From assembly GCA_963822485.1 (NCBI GenBank), contig CAWGHW010000011.1:62001-126000 (forward strand): DNA of 64,000 nucleotides, written 5' to 3'. This DNA comes from DASUBV01 sp963822485. Its GTDB lineage: Bacteria; Actinomycetota; Actinomycetes; Streptosporangiales; Streptosporangiaceae. This document shows, one piece after another, positions 1 to 7,684 of this stretch. The notes beneath the pieces were generated by a model. It made no database searches and was not told the DNA's origin. It saw only the letters and a program-made list of their open reading frames with translations. The position numbers and the translations under genes were made by a program. How positions within the stretch are numbered: position 1 is the stretch's first letter; every line of letters starts with the position of its first letter.

Positions 1-50
1 TGTTCGGGCGCGGTGCGGCGGGCCAGACGCAGATGGGGCATCCGCCCTTG

Positions 51-92
51 ACGGCGGATCTCGCGCCCTTGGCGGCGACCAGCGCCAATCAC
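51..92. repeat. Degenerate direct repeat, copy 1 (upstream of chitinase 3' end)
   Basis: A 42-bp stretch beginning ACGGCGGATCTCGCGCCC recurs at 1873-1914 with a handful of changes, and weaker similarity continues about 60 bp further in both places (a CTCGAGC-centred patch). The two copies are in the same orientation and bracket the chitinase gene. Seen directly; its origin is unknown and no complete mobile element is visible. Confidence 0.5.
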
Positions 93-120
93 CGGTCGCG
101 ACGGCATCGCTGCCGCCTGT

Positions 121-258
121 AGCGAGCAGGCTCGAGCCGTGATCCTGCGCGCCGGCGGCATTTTGCTCGTTGAGGTCGGTTACGGCGCGCTGGCGATGAC
201 AGGCATCGCCGAGCGCGCCGTAACCGATCAGCCAACCGTCTATCGATCGGCCTGGGAC
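121..258 (+). pseudogene. TetR-family regulator N-terminal remnant
   Basis: The plus frame from 121 reads as a helix-turn-helix of the TetR type: ILRAGGILLVEVGYGALAMT followed by GIAERA and PTVYR. These match the family pattern (I-L-x-A ... GY-x-A-x-x-M-x-x-IA-x-R-A ... PTVYR). A stop lies at 118-120 just before it. The frame then runs into the 3' end of the convergent chitinase gene without a ligand-binding domain. It is therefore a truncated relic, not a working repressor. The assignment rests on pattern only, about 45 residues. Confidence 0.55.
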
Positions 259-263
259 CTCGG

Positions 264-1571
264 TCAGTCCCCGAGGTCGCTCAGGAACCTGTTGGTGTAC
301 TCCAGTGCTGACGTGCCGGAAACCGAGTTGCAGGTGGGCGACGCGTACGTCGTGGTCGTGGCGCAGGGTGTGTCCCGGTCCAGTGACCAGAAATGCAGCC
401 CGGCCAGGCCGTTGCTGACCGCGTAGTTCGTCAGCGTGTCCACGTCAGCGGCAGTGAAGGTCTCGCTGGTGTTGTCGTTCAGGCCGATCATCGGGGTGAC
501 GGCGATCTTGCTCGCCGGGATTCCGTAGGTGTGCTCGAGATTCCCTACCGCCTGGATCGCCGACTGCGCCATCTCGCAGCTGCCGGAGACAACGACGCAG
601 ACGCTGCTGGACGCGCTGCCGAAGTCCATGGTCATCAGGTTGATGACGTACTTGTTCAGGCCGGAGCCGAGCACCGCCTCGACGACCTCGTTGCCGAGCG
701 AGTTCACTCCGCCGTAGCTGCCATCGGATGCGGCCAGCGTGGCGAGCGTGAACGAGAACTGCAGGTTCGGGTACTGCGACTGTGCTCCCGCCGCCGCGTT
801 GACCAGATCCTGGATATCCGACTCGGTCTGGCCGCCTTCGATGTCGAAGTCAATGCCGACCAGGTGCGGGCTGGCGTAGCGAGCGATGAACGATTCCATG
901 CCAGCCGTCGAGTCGCAGGTGAAGGTCCCGGCCTCACCACCGGTCGAGACAACGTAATTCAGGCCGGCGTTCTGGAGTTGCGGAACGTTCTCGGCCGCCC
1001 AGCTGGCACCCGAGACACCACCCCAGGTCTCGCTGCCGCAGGCTCCGGAAGCGAACGCGAGCGTGATCGCGGGCAGCTTCGGGATGTACTGCGACACCAG
1101 GCTGCCGGAGCCCACCACCGGCAGATCGGACCCTTCAACGGCCGACTGCATCTCGTCGGTGTTCCAGTTCATGTTGATGGTGACGTCCTTGTACGGGCTG
1201 AAGAGCAGGCCGCTCACCGAGCCCGTGCCGCCCCCGCCCCCGCCACCACCACCGCCACCGCCACCGCCACCGCCGCCCGAGCCGCCGGTGCAGGAGCCGT
1301 CGGATGTCCACGGCTGTCCCGAGCCGCTGCCGCCGTTGTTGGTCGCCGGGTCGTTGCCCTGAGTCCACCAGTTGGCGGTGTAGTTGATTCCGTTCTCGCT
1401 GGCCTGCTCGCCGCCGGTATAGGCAGTAGTGGAGTTCCATGCCGCGGCGCATGCGGTGGATGCCTGCGCGGCGGGCCCGGAGGCCAGCGCGAGGACCGAG
1501 CCGCCGGCTGTCAGCCCGAGCGCCGAGCCAGCGATGAGAGCTGTGCGGAGAATCCGTAATCCGACCTGCAT
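264..1571 (-). CDS. Secreted GH18 chitinase with N-terminal chitin-binding module
   Basis: Predicted to hydrolyse chitin outside the cell. The 435-residue product has a signal peptide (about 1-37, hydrophobic core then AQA|S). Next comes a small aromatic-rich carbohydrate-binding module (about 41-94, AAAWNSTTAYTGG ... NWWTQG), of the CBM5/12 type. A pure glycine linker (about 95-116) leads to a GH18 catalytic barrel. The barrel contains GIDFDIEGG, a form of the DxxDxDxE signature with the proton-donor Glu at about 245. The start is ATG with GGAGGG seven bases upstream. The gene is monocistronic and flanked by degenerate repeats. Domain order is typical of actinomycete chitinases; substrate preference cannot be read from sequence. 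Confidence 0.92.
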   Translation of the reverse strand: MQVGLRILRTALIAGSALGLTAGGSVLALASGPAAQASTACAAAWNSTTAYTGGEQASENGINYTANWWTQGNDPATNNGGSGSGQPWTSDGSCTGGSGGGGGGGGGGGGGGGGGTGSVSGLLFSPYKDVTINMNWNTDEMQSAVEGSDLPVVGSGSLVSQYIPKLPAITLAFASGACGSETWGGVSGASWAAENVPQLQNAGLNYVVSTGGEAGTFTCDSTAGMESFIARYASPHLVGIDFDIEGGQTESDIQDLVNAAAGAQSQYPNLQFSFTLATLAASDGSYGGVNSLGNEVVEAVLGSGLNKYVINLMTMDFGSASSSVCVVVSGSCEMAQSAIQAVGNLEHTYGIPASKIAVTPMIGLNDNTSETFTAADVDTLTNYAVSNGLAGLHFWSLDRDTPCATTTTYASPTCNSVSGTSALEYTNRFLSDLGD

Positions 1572-1984
1572 GAACCCTCCAGGGGTGAGAGGAGCTGAGG
1601 CGATCTGGCGCCTCGCATGACCCGGCGAACCGTTTATATGGTCACTTTGTATCCGGAGGGCTGAGTCGTCAAGGCTTACTGTAAAGAATATTTCTAGTTA
1701 ATTTTTGGGCTGGAGCCACCCAGCGGTCGTGCGGGCCAGGACAACGCGTCGCGGTCTCACCCGGTACCGCCGCGTCAGCGGGCACCGCGCGGTGCCCGCG
1801 TCCTGTCGGCGAGCTGGCCGAGGAGTTGCGCGCCCAGGTGGAGCATCGGCGGAACCGGCGCAGCTGCGCCTAACGGCGGATCTAGCGCCCTGGCGGTCGG
1901 CCAACGCCAATCACAGACTGTTACGGGATTGCCTGAGAGGCAAGCGCTCGAGCGCTGATTCCGAGGCCGGCGCAATCAGGCGGC
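1572..1984. other. Non-coding region upstream of chitinase
   Basis: This holds the chitinase promoter region: an AT-rich patch at about 1630-1705 that stands out from the GC-rich surroundings. It also holds the second copy of the degenerate repeat (1873-1914). No convincing gene was seen. A short frame ending near 1875 (ELAEELRAQ then stop) may be a gene-tail relic. Confidence 0.5.
1873..1914. repeat. Degenerate direct repeat, copy 2
   Basis: This is the partner of the 51-92 copy (ACGGCGGATCTAGCGCCC...), in the same orientation on the other side of the chitinase gene. Identity is roughly 85% by eye over 42 bp. Confidence 0.5.
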
Positions 1985-2452
1985 CTAACCACTGGACTGG
2001 CCTGCCACTTCCTGCCAGGTCTTGCCGCTTCGCACGCTTGCTGACTGCTCAGCGACGATATCCGAGCCCGGGCGCGCGTCCTCATCGCGGACCTTGACAA
2101 GAATCCAGCGGTTCTCCGCGGTCCGCGTGAGCGCAAAGCGGCCGGAAAGCTTGCGGCCATGCAGGACAAACGACATGTGCCCCGGTTCGTCGCGCACGGT
2201 CTCGGCGATTCCCTCATCCCAGATAATCACCGCGCCGGTGCCACGCACGTGGCCGCTGTGAACACCCTCGAAATCGCCCGCCGACATCGCGTGGTCCTCG
2301 ACGGGCACAGCGAGCCTCCGTACCCGGGGGTCCAGCGACGGTCCCTTGGGCACCGCCCATGAGCGCAGCACCTCACCCGACTGGATGCGGAAGTCATAAT
2401 GCAGCCGCGTGGCGTCGTGCAGTTGCACGACGAACCGCGGGGGAGTGACCAC
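1985..2452 (-). CDS. LigD-type 3'-phosphoesterase domain protein (stand-alone, divergent)
   Basis: A 155-residue stand-alone version of the PE domain of DNA ligase D, which trims 3'-phosphate and 3'-ribonucleotide ends during bacterial end joining. The signature HDATRLHYDFR (residues 12-22) supplies two metal-binding His, an Asp and an Arg, followed by SWAVPKGPSLDPR and VEDH (His54). The usual Tyr four residues after that His is Ala here. The usual glycine/tyrosine loop (EGxYGAGT) reads HSGHVRGTGA, so activity may be reduced or altered. GTG start; an in-frame TGA lies two codons upstream, so the protein cannot be much longer. No ligase or Ku gene is adjacent. Confidence 0.85.
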   Translation of the reverse strand: MVTPPRFVVQLHDATRLHYDFRIQSGEVLRSWAVPKGPSLDPRVRRLAVPVEDHAMSAGDFEGVHSGHVRGTGAVIIWDEGIAETVRDEPGHMSFVLHGRKLSGRFALTRTAENRWILVKVRDEDARPGSDIVAEQSASVRSGKTWQEVAGQSSG

Positions 2453-2564
2453 ACCTCAGTATGGCCGTGACCGGATAAAGCATGGCCCGAGACGCACGGA
2501 GCCGGGATGAGTGACTGAGCTGCGGGCGGCTTGGCGCCGCCCGCAGCTCGATCAGATGAAGCGG

Positions 2565-4367
2565 TTAGTGCCTGCCGCCGATGCCGAGGCCGGGCAGGAC
2601 TCGCGTGCCCTCTCGGCGGACGGACTGAAGCGAGCGCGGAGAGAGTCCGAGCAGCTTCAAGATCGTCGGTGCGATCTGGGTCGTTTCCACCGGATTGCGT
2701 GACTGGTCAGGCCGGACGGTGCCCGGCGCGTAGACGACGAGCGGAACGTCCCGGTCGCCCGCGTTGTCGCCGCCGTGCTCGGCGATCTTCGAGCCGGTCG
2801 TGTAGATCGTGCCGACCTGCGAGATGGCGAACACGTCCGGGTGGTGCGGGTCGGAGAACGGGACGCCGAAGAAGTGCGCGGCCTGGTGGCCGGCGAAGAT
2901 CTTCCGCAGGCCGGAGTGCTGGACGGTGATCGTCTGGCCGGCGTAGTTGACCGCCGGTGCGGTGTGCGTCCACAGGTAGTTCTTGACGAAGTCAGTCGCC
3001 GCCTGCGACCGGTCTGACAGCCACCACAGCAGTCCGTCGTCGTCGGCCTCCTGAACGATCAGTGTCGGGCTGCCCGGATGCTTTGCGGCCCAGCCGGCAT
3101 TGACGCCGGCAATGATCGGGCCGTCGTCGATCCGCTGTAGCTTCTTGTTGTTCAGCGGCGACTGGCCGTGCTTGGCCGTCAGGATGATCGCCGTTGAGTG
3201 GGCCTCGCCGTCGGCCCGGATCGTGTCGGCCATCCGCTGCAGTGCGTCGTTGACGTAGTTGAGCGCGCTCCGGAGCAGCGGGCCCGGCACCTGTCGGCCG
3301 TCAACGGTCACGTACCCGCCGAGCAGCGGCGGTCCCTCGGTGTATTTGCCCTGCGCGTTCGGGCCGATCAGCACCGCCGGGGAGCTCTTCAGCTTCTCGG
3401 CGGTCGAGACCGTCTGGAAGTTCATCCCGTAGATCGCCGGCGTGCCGACCTTCGGCCCGGTGCCGGAGTGGTTGTGGCCGTTGATCCAGTTGATGACCGC
3501 CTGGACCTTGTAGGAGTCGTACTGCTTGGTGGCGGCGTTGTCGGCCGTCCACGCGCCGTCGACCGGGTACGGCACGCCGTTCGGCTCGACCGCCTGCGAG
3601 TCGATCTCCGGCCCGAAGAAGTCGTCGATGCTCTTGCCATTCGAGCCCGGGCCGTTGAAGGACGTGTAGATCGCGTGCTTCTCAGAGAAGGCCGTGCGCA
3701 TGCCGGCGCCGTGGATCACCTGGAAGATCGTGTTGACCCCCACGTAGTCCCACGGCTGAATCGGCTTGCAGGTCTTCGGACTGACCGGGTACGTCGCCGG
3801 GTTCAGACCCGACTGCGGGTGCGGACTCAGGTTCATGATCAAGCCCGGGTTGGTGTCGTTGCCGCCCGGGTAGATCGAGCCGCCCTCATCGAAGGAGGGG
3901 AAGGTGTTGCCGCTCCCGTTGTGCAGCAAGTCCGGCACGGCCGGAAGCTTGTCGTCCGGCGAGTCGTAGATCACGTCGCCGCCCGGGACCGGCCCGGAGC
4001 AGTTCGTCGTCCCCGGCGGGAAGACGCCGTGGCTGTACTCGTCGTCGTAGTAGATGCCGGTCAGCTTCGGGTCGGCGCCGGTCATGATTCCCGTGCCGCC
4101 CGGATCGGAGTCCGACGGGTCGGTGGTCTGCGCGTGGGTGTATTCAGCGCCACCGGTGGCCAGCCGCGCGAGCTCAGAGTTGGGATAGTGGGCGACGTAC
4201 CAGTTCAGGTCGGACTGGTGCATGCCGTCGACCGATATCAGCAGCACGTGCCTGATCTGAGCGTGGTGGCCAGCGGCGAAGGCGCTGGAGGCAGACAGCG
4301 CCAGCGGCGCCGCCGCGATCGCGAACGCAGCGACTCCCGCCATCGCGACTTTCGTTCCTGAGTTCAA
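2565..4367 (-). CDS. Secreted type I phosphodiesterase / alkaline-phosphatase superfamily protein
   Basis: Likely an exported phosphodiesterase or nucleotide pyrophosphatase. A signal peptide (hydrophobic stretch ending SSAFA|A) precedes the alkaline-phosphatase fold. The first metal site is in LLISVDGMHQ. A threonine-rich nucleophile region follows (TTDPSDSDPGGTG), and a late metal-binding segment has EHGG then RDVPLVVYAPG. I chose the TTG at 4365-4367 because AAAGGAG lies six bases upstream. The in-frame TTG at 4388 would put this Shine-Dalgarno inside the gene. The product is about 600 residues. The promoter region points away from the neighbouring small membrane gene. The exact substrate is unknown. 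Confidence 0.85.
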   Translation of the reverse strand: MNSGTKVAMAGVAAFAIAAAPLALSASSAFAAGHHAQIRHVLLISVDGMHQSDLNWYVAHYPNSELARLATGGAEYTHAQTTDPSDSDPGGTGIMTGADPKLTGIYYDDEYSHGVFPPGTTNCSGPVPGGDVIYDSPDDKLPAVPDLLHNGSGNTFPSFDEGGSIYPGGNDTNPGLIMNLSPHPQSGLNPATYPVSPKTCKPIQPWDYVGVNTIFQVIHGAGMRTAFSEKHAIYTSFNGPGSNGKSIDDFFGPEIDSQAVEPNGVPYPVDGAWTADNAATKQYDSYKVQAVINWINGHNHSGTGPKVGTPAIYGMNFQTVSTAEKLKSSPAVLIGPNAQGKYTEGPPLLGGYVTVDGRQVPGPLLRSALNYVNDALQRMADTIRADGEAHSTAIILTAKHGQSPLNNKKLQRIDDGPIIAGVNAGWAAKHPGSPTLIVQEADDDGLLWWLSDRSQAATDFVKNYLWTHTAPAVNYAGQTITVQHSGLRKIFAGHQAAHFFGVPFSDPHHPDVFAISQVGTIYTTGSKIAEHGGDNAGDRDVPLVVYAPGTVRPDQSRNPVETTQIAPTILKLLGLSPRSLQSVRREGTRVLPGLGIGGRH

Positions 4368-4853
4368 TATTCGCTCCTTTGGCCGCAATCGATTGCTGGA
4401 GCGTATGGGCCGCGTTCAAACGATGCCTGACCGTGCGATGACCGGCATATGTCGAACAGGTAAACTCAGTGAACGATGCGACCGTATTAACGGGGCAATG
4501 AGCTGAGAAGTCCGCACCCCCTAAGTGCGCGTTCCATCGGAGAGCGTGGTAGCCGCGGGTAGTCGAGTCCGCGATAATCCGGGGCTTCAGCGCAACAAAT
4601 TGCCTTACCTGGTGAGGCTTAGTGTAGCCCTCATGACTTTGGCCGCAACCATTCTTACATTCGTAGCCCTATCCTCATCCCAGGCACTGGTGACTGGCCT
4701 GCCAGCTTCGTCACGGACGCAGGCCGGGCTTAGGTAGCGGGTGCCGCACGGCATGATGTCGCAGAGGGTGAGCGGCGTCTCGCGTCCTTCGGTCGGCGAC
4801 TCGGAGAGCGAGGCCTGGCCGTGCCTGGATCTTTGGCGGATGATGGAGCGGTC
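4368..4853. other. Intergenic region between divergent genes
   Basis: About 485 bp between the secreted phosphodiesterase (minus) and the small membrane gene (plus). It is less GC-rich than its surroundings at about 4600-4690. Frames crossing it lack coding character. No RNA gene or strong hairpin was recognised. Confidence 0.5.
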
Positions 4854-5168
4854 ATGGAGATGTCGGATCAGACGCTCGCTGAGTTCGCGGTCCTCGCAGT
4901 CACCGGCATCGTGGTGTCGGTGGTAGCAGCGATCATGGTGACGGACTTCCGGGGCTCGCTGACACGTTATGCTCGCAGCTGCTGGCGGCTTTATCAGCAC
5001 CGGTGGTATCAGCGGCTGTTCTTGTGGACCTCTTCGTCTCGCGCTCACTTCGCCGATGAAGCCCGGGTTCGGCGCACTTTACGAATGGTAGCCGTTCCGG
5101 GGCTGGCGATAGGAGTGCTCGTTCTGGCTGTCGAGTTCGCCGCTCTTTTCACGGGGCATGTGATCTGA
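4854..5168 (+). CDS. Small two-segment membrane protein, unknown function
   Basis: A 104-residue protein with two hydrophobic segments. The first, near the N-terminus, runs FAVLAVTGIVVSVVAAIMV; the second, near the C-terminus, runs MVAVPGLAIGVLVLAVEFAA. A basic, aromatic middle (RYARSCWRLYQHRWYQRLF) separates them. I chose ATG 4854 because GGAG sits five bases upstream; a GTG at 4821 is in frame but has no ribosome-binding site. No family was recognised. Plausible as a real gene but supported only by membrane pattern and start signal. Confidence 0.5.
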   Translation: MEMSDQTLAEFAVLAVTGIVVSVVAAIMVTDFRGSLTRYARSCWRLYQHRWYQRLFLWTSSSRAHFADEARVRRTLRMVAVPGLAIGVLVLAVEFAALFTGHVI

Positions 5169-5274
5169 AGGATGCCAGCACTCGGACGCCTGGCGAGATC
5201 ACCGGTTCGCCCGCTGACGTGGCCTGGGCGGCTGGTGATGCTCTGCGCGTGGCGGCCCGCGTCCTTCGCAATCC

Positions 5275-5302
5275 GGGGCTGCACCGTGCCGCTGACACTT
5301 AC
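5275..5302. repeat. 28-bp perfect direct repeat, left copy
   Basis: The sequence GGGGCTGCACCGTGCCGC plus ten more bases is identical at 6528-6555. The left copy abuts the IS-like terminus at 5302-5320 and the right copy lies three bases beyond the opposite terminus at 6506-6524, so the pair brackets the whole relic. Confidence 0.7.
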
Positions 5303-5363
5303 CTGACTTGTGACACGTTAGTGCGCACCGTCTGCGCGCCCGTGGATGCGGTCGAGGGCCTGG
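5302..5363 (-). mobile_element. IS relic: transposase 3' end plus terminal repeat (copy 1)
   Basis: Starts with CCTGACTTGTGACACGTTA, the same terminus as the relic at 6225. The minus strand encodes ALDRIHGRADGAH and a stop, the same tail as copy 2. About 58 bp match copy 2 with around five differences. Only the 3' tip of the transposase gene remains. Confidence 0.55.
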
Positions 5364-5528
5364 TGCAGGTGCCGGGGAGGGCCGCCTGTGTCCAGGCCGG
5401 GCGGGCCCGCATAGGAGGCTCTGGCCCAGCTCGCTGGTTATGATGGCGGTACTTCTTGCGGCCTGCGCGCAAGGTCGCCGGGGGCTCAGCCGAACTGTGC
5501 TGGCTGTCCTGATAGCGGGAGGCGGTCG

Positions 5529-6125
5529 ATGGCCGGGCCGGAAATAGCGCTGCCGGGCGATGCCGGTCATGGTCGCCTGCGGGCTTCCCATGCCGACCGC
5601 GACGGAGTGATCGATGCGCTCAAGTCGGCGTACGTGCTCGGCTTCGTGACTAAAGATGAGTTCGACACGAGGGTCACCCAGACGCTGGCGGCCCGCACGT
5701 ACGCGGAGCTGGCCGGGGTCACCACCGACCTTCCTGCCTGGCTGGTCGCCGCGCAGCCGCCGGATGGGCGAGCGCCGGCCAGGGCGGCTCTCAGGCCGGC
5801 CGACCGGGCCATAGCTGCCTTCGCCCTTCTGTCGGCCGTTGCATTTGCCGCCGCGATCGTCTCAGACGACGGGTGGCTGGCACTTGGAGCGGTCGGTAGC
5901 GCCCTGGCGTCCTCGTTCCTGATGGCAGCCCAGATGCGTACCGCCCGGCGTCCCCGGCCGCCGGGCGGCCAGCTGCCGGGGCAGCGGCCGGGGCGGATCG
6001 CCGCGGGCTCCAGGACTGCGGCCGCGGGCCCGGCGCCAGATTCGCCGCGGGCCAGCCAGCGCGGGCGGCCAGGCGACGTCCGCCCGCCGAGCCGGCGTCC
6101 TCCGCGCCCGCTGTTGTCCAGCTAG
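5529..6125 (+). CDS. DUF1707 domain membrane protein
   Basis: A 198-residue protein. The DUF1707 domain spans about residues 17-70: LRASHADRDGVIDALKSAY, GFVTKDEFDTRV, ARTYAELAGVTTDLP. This is a short module common near the N-terminus of actinobacterial membrane proteins. A hydrophobic region follows (about 95-137, IAAFALLSAVAFAAAIV and LALGAVGSALASSFLM), and the tail is rich in Arg and Pro. The function of DUF1707 proteins is not established. The gene lies between two same-orientation IS relics and may have been carried or trapped there. ATG start with a GGGAGG-type site upstream. Confidence 0.8.
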   Translation: MAGPEIALPGDAGHGRLRASHADRDGVIDALKSAYVLGFVTKDEFDTRVTQTLAARTYAELAGVTTDLPAWLVAAQPPDGRAPARAALRPADRAIAAFALLSAVAFAAAIVSDDGWLALGAVGSALASSFLMAAQMRTARRPRPPGGQLPGQRPGRIAAGSRTAAAGPAPDSPRASQRGRPGDVRPPSRRPPRPLLSS

Positions 6126-6224
6126 CGCTGGCAACCTACGGCGTAAGGTGGCCTGGCCTGCTCCCGCTCGGCCGGCTCCCAGACGATCGCCAGGCAGCCA
6201 GCCGGTCACTCATCGTCACTAAAA

Positions 6225-6524
6225 CCTGACTTGTGGCACGTTAATGCGCACCGTCTGCGCGTCCGTGGATGCGGTCGAGGGCTAGGCGGAGGTCGTCGGG
6301 CAGGGGATCGGCTGCGGTGATGACGTGCGGGCCGGCCTGGATCCTGGCGGTCCGGTAGCGGCGGGTGGACTTGACGAATTTGCGGATTGACCAGCCGGTC
6401 TGGTGCTCGGCACCGGGTCACTCTACGACCCCGGCTTAGTGCGCACCTTCAGCTCCCACCAGCCAGAAAACCACTGGTCACCGCTCTGCCGCGCTCCAGA
6501 ACCCCGAACGTGTCACAAGCCAGG
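6225..6524 (-). mobile_element. Internally deleted IS relic with inverted termini (copy 2)
   Basis: A 300-bp unit bounded by imperfect inverted ends: CCTGACTTGTGGCACGTTA at 6225-6243 and GAACGTGTCACAAGCCAGG at 6506-6524, about 16 of 19 positions matching. The minus strand encodes a transposase-like C-terminus (TGWSIRKFVKSTRRYRTARI, then TAADPLPDDLRLALDRIHGR and a stop at about 6246). The rest of the gene has been lost. Family not assigned with confidence. Confidence 0.6.
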
Positions 6525-7100
6525 ACTGGGGCTGCACCGTGCCGCTGACACTTACGACCGGGCCGCCCGTGCTCCATACGGCCGGACTCCGCGCCGGACC
6601 GCAGCAGGGGCCAGCTCCGACATGCTGCCGGGACCCTGGCCGCCGCCTGCTCGCTAGCCTCGCGGGTCTCATAGTCGTGGTGGCGGAGTTGCGCATCGTC
6701 CAGGGCCACGCTGCTCAGGCCGCCGCTGCCCGCTGTCCGCCCGAGCAGCTCCATGCCCGGACCCGCGTCAGGCGAGCTCCGTTCGGGACGCACGCATCGT
6801 GGAGAGCATCTGCGGCCAGAGCGGACTTTCCGTCCCACTCGTCCTGCCCCGGCAGCCCGTCCGAGACCCGGCCAGCACCACACATCAGAGTCCGGCTCAA
6901 GCATCCTGGAGCGAAGCCACCCCGACCCGTCGAAGGCCTCCGCCGCGCTAGCTTCCGAAAGCTCCTGGGACCGCTGCCTGGGGGTGTTCTCGGGGCCTGA
7001 TCTGTGTTATCTCGCCCCGGCATTTCCTGGTGACAGACAAATTGATCAAGAAGGCCGGGCTTCGGGTTCGAAGACCGGCCTTGACCTGGGGTACTTGGCG
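6525..7100. other. Non-coding, decayed region
   Basis: Contains the right copy of the 28-bp repeat (6528-6555) and no credible gene. Several frames stay open only because of base composition. Confidence 0.5.
6528..6555. repeat. 28-bp perfect direct repeat, right copy
   Basis: Identical to 5275-5302 over 28 bp, with unrelated bases on both sides. Confidence 0.7.
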
Positions 7101-7172
7101 TGGGCGGTACTGGGATTGAACCAGTGGCCTCTTCCGTGTCAGGGTAGTGCTCTCCCGCTGAGCTAACCGCCC
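7101..7172 (-). tRNA. tRNA-Val (GAC)
   Basis: Acceptor GGGCGGT pairs with ACCGCCC, discriminator A, no encoded CCA. The D arm is GCTC...GAGC and the T arm contains GGTTCAATCC. The anticodon loop CTGACAC gives GAC. Seventy-two nucleotides. It is the last member of a Gly-Cys-Val cluster on the minus strand and lies just downstream of the inserted endonuclease gene; its first 24 nt are duplicated at 7658-7681. Confidence 0.95.
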
Positions 7173-7173
7173 G
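7150..7173 (-). repeat. 24-bp direct repeat within tRNA-Val (5' acceptor strand and D arm)
   Basis: Plus-strand CTCTCCCGCTGAGCTAACCG plus four bases; the identical 24 bp recurs at 7658-7681. This copy belongs to the intact tRNA-Val. Confidence 0.9.
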
Positions 7174-7214
7174 GGACCCCGTGAGCCTAGCAGATTAGGC
7201 GACCTGCCCAACCG

Positions 7215-7652
7215 TCACGCGTTCAGGTAGGCCCGGGCCATCTCGTACCTCCGCTCGATGATGCCGAGCGCCGTGTTGCACGACACGCACAGCAGGCCGC
7301 GCACGCACTTGCCACACGAGGTCTTCTCATCCGGGCAGCACCCGTGGTCGTGGTCAACGCAGACGGCCTGCCCTTCCTGGAATGGCTCGAAGCACATCGC
7401 GCAGGCACTCTGCTGTTCGATCAGCATCCGGGCGAAGCTCTGCGCAGTCAGGCCGTAGCGCTTCAGCTTGTGGGTCAGCCGCCACCTGGGCGGCCCGGTG
7501 CGGTCGGTGCTCCCGACCCGGCGCTCTGTCTTCCGCGCCCTGCTGTCGGCCACGGCCTTGGCCGTACGGCACTCGCCCTGATGGTGGGGACGCCGGGCGC
7601 ACGTAGTCTGGGCTCGGGGCATCCACTTGCCGCAAAGCTGCTGGTCAGCCAA
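7215..7652 (-). CDS. Endonuclease VII-type HNH endonuclease inserted in tRNA cluster
   Basis: A 145-residue protein with the zinc-binding HNH fold of phage recombination endonuclease VII. CAMC and CVSCN give the two CxxC zinc pairs, VDHDH carries the catalytic Asp/His, and Asn follows the second pair. RGLLCVSCN is typical of the family, and the GCCPDEKTSCGKC insert resembles actinophage versions. The family in phage T4 cleaves branched DNA; homing and phage-encoded relatives exist. TTG start at 7652; an in-frame TAG eight codons upstream excludes longer forms. Its ribosome-binding site GGGAGA is the D-arm sequence of the duplicated tRNA-Val half. Transcription probably comes from the tRNA promoter. 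Gene identity is secure, biological role inferred. Confidence 0.88.
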   Translation of the reverse strand: MADQQLCGKWMPRAQTTCARRPHHQGECRTAKAVADSRARKTERRVGSTDRTGPPRWRLTHKLKRYGLTAQSFARMLIEQQSACAMCFEPFQEGQAVCVDHDHGCCPDEKTSCGKCVRGLLCVSCNTALGIIERRYEMARAYLNA

Positions 7653-7657
7653 GTGCG

Positions 7658-7681
7658 CTCTCCCGCTGAGCTAACCGCCCG
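7658..7681 (-). repeat. Duplicated 5' half of tRNA-Val
   Basis: Identical over 24 bp to the 5' acceptor strand and D arm of tRNA-Val (7150-7173). It sits four bases from the 3' end of tRNA-Cys, exactly where an uninterrupted tRNA-Val would be expected to begin. The next base after the match differs (an extra G), marking the junction with the inserted endonuclease gene. Confidence 0.9.
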
Positions 7682-7684
7682 CAG

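Noticed and set aside
393..1559. A plus-strand frame opposite the chitinase
   Set aside because: The signal peptide, binding module and GH18 motif are all on the minus strand; the poly-proline run in the plus-strand frames is just the poly-glycine linker read backwards.
4605..5048. A 147-codon minus-strand frame over the small membrane gene
   Set aside because: No start signal or recognisable domain; the plus-strand membrane protein has a clear ribosome-binding site.
7261..7460. Plus-strand frames over the endonuclease
   Set aside because: Zinc ligands and HNH residues are on the minus strand; the plus frames have none.
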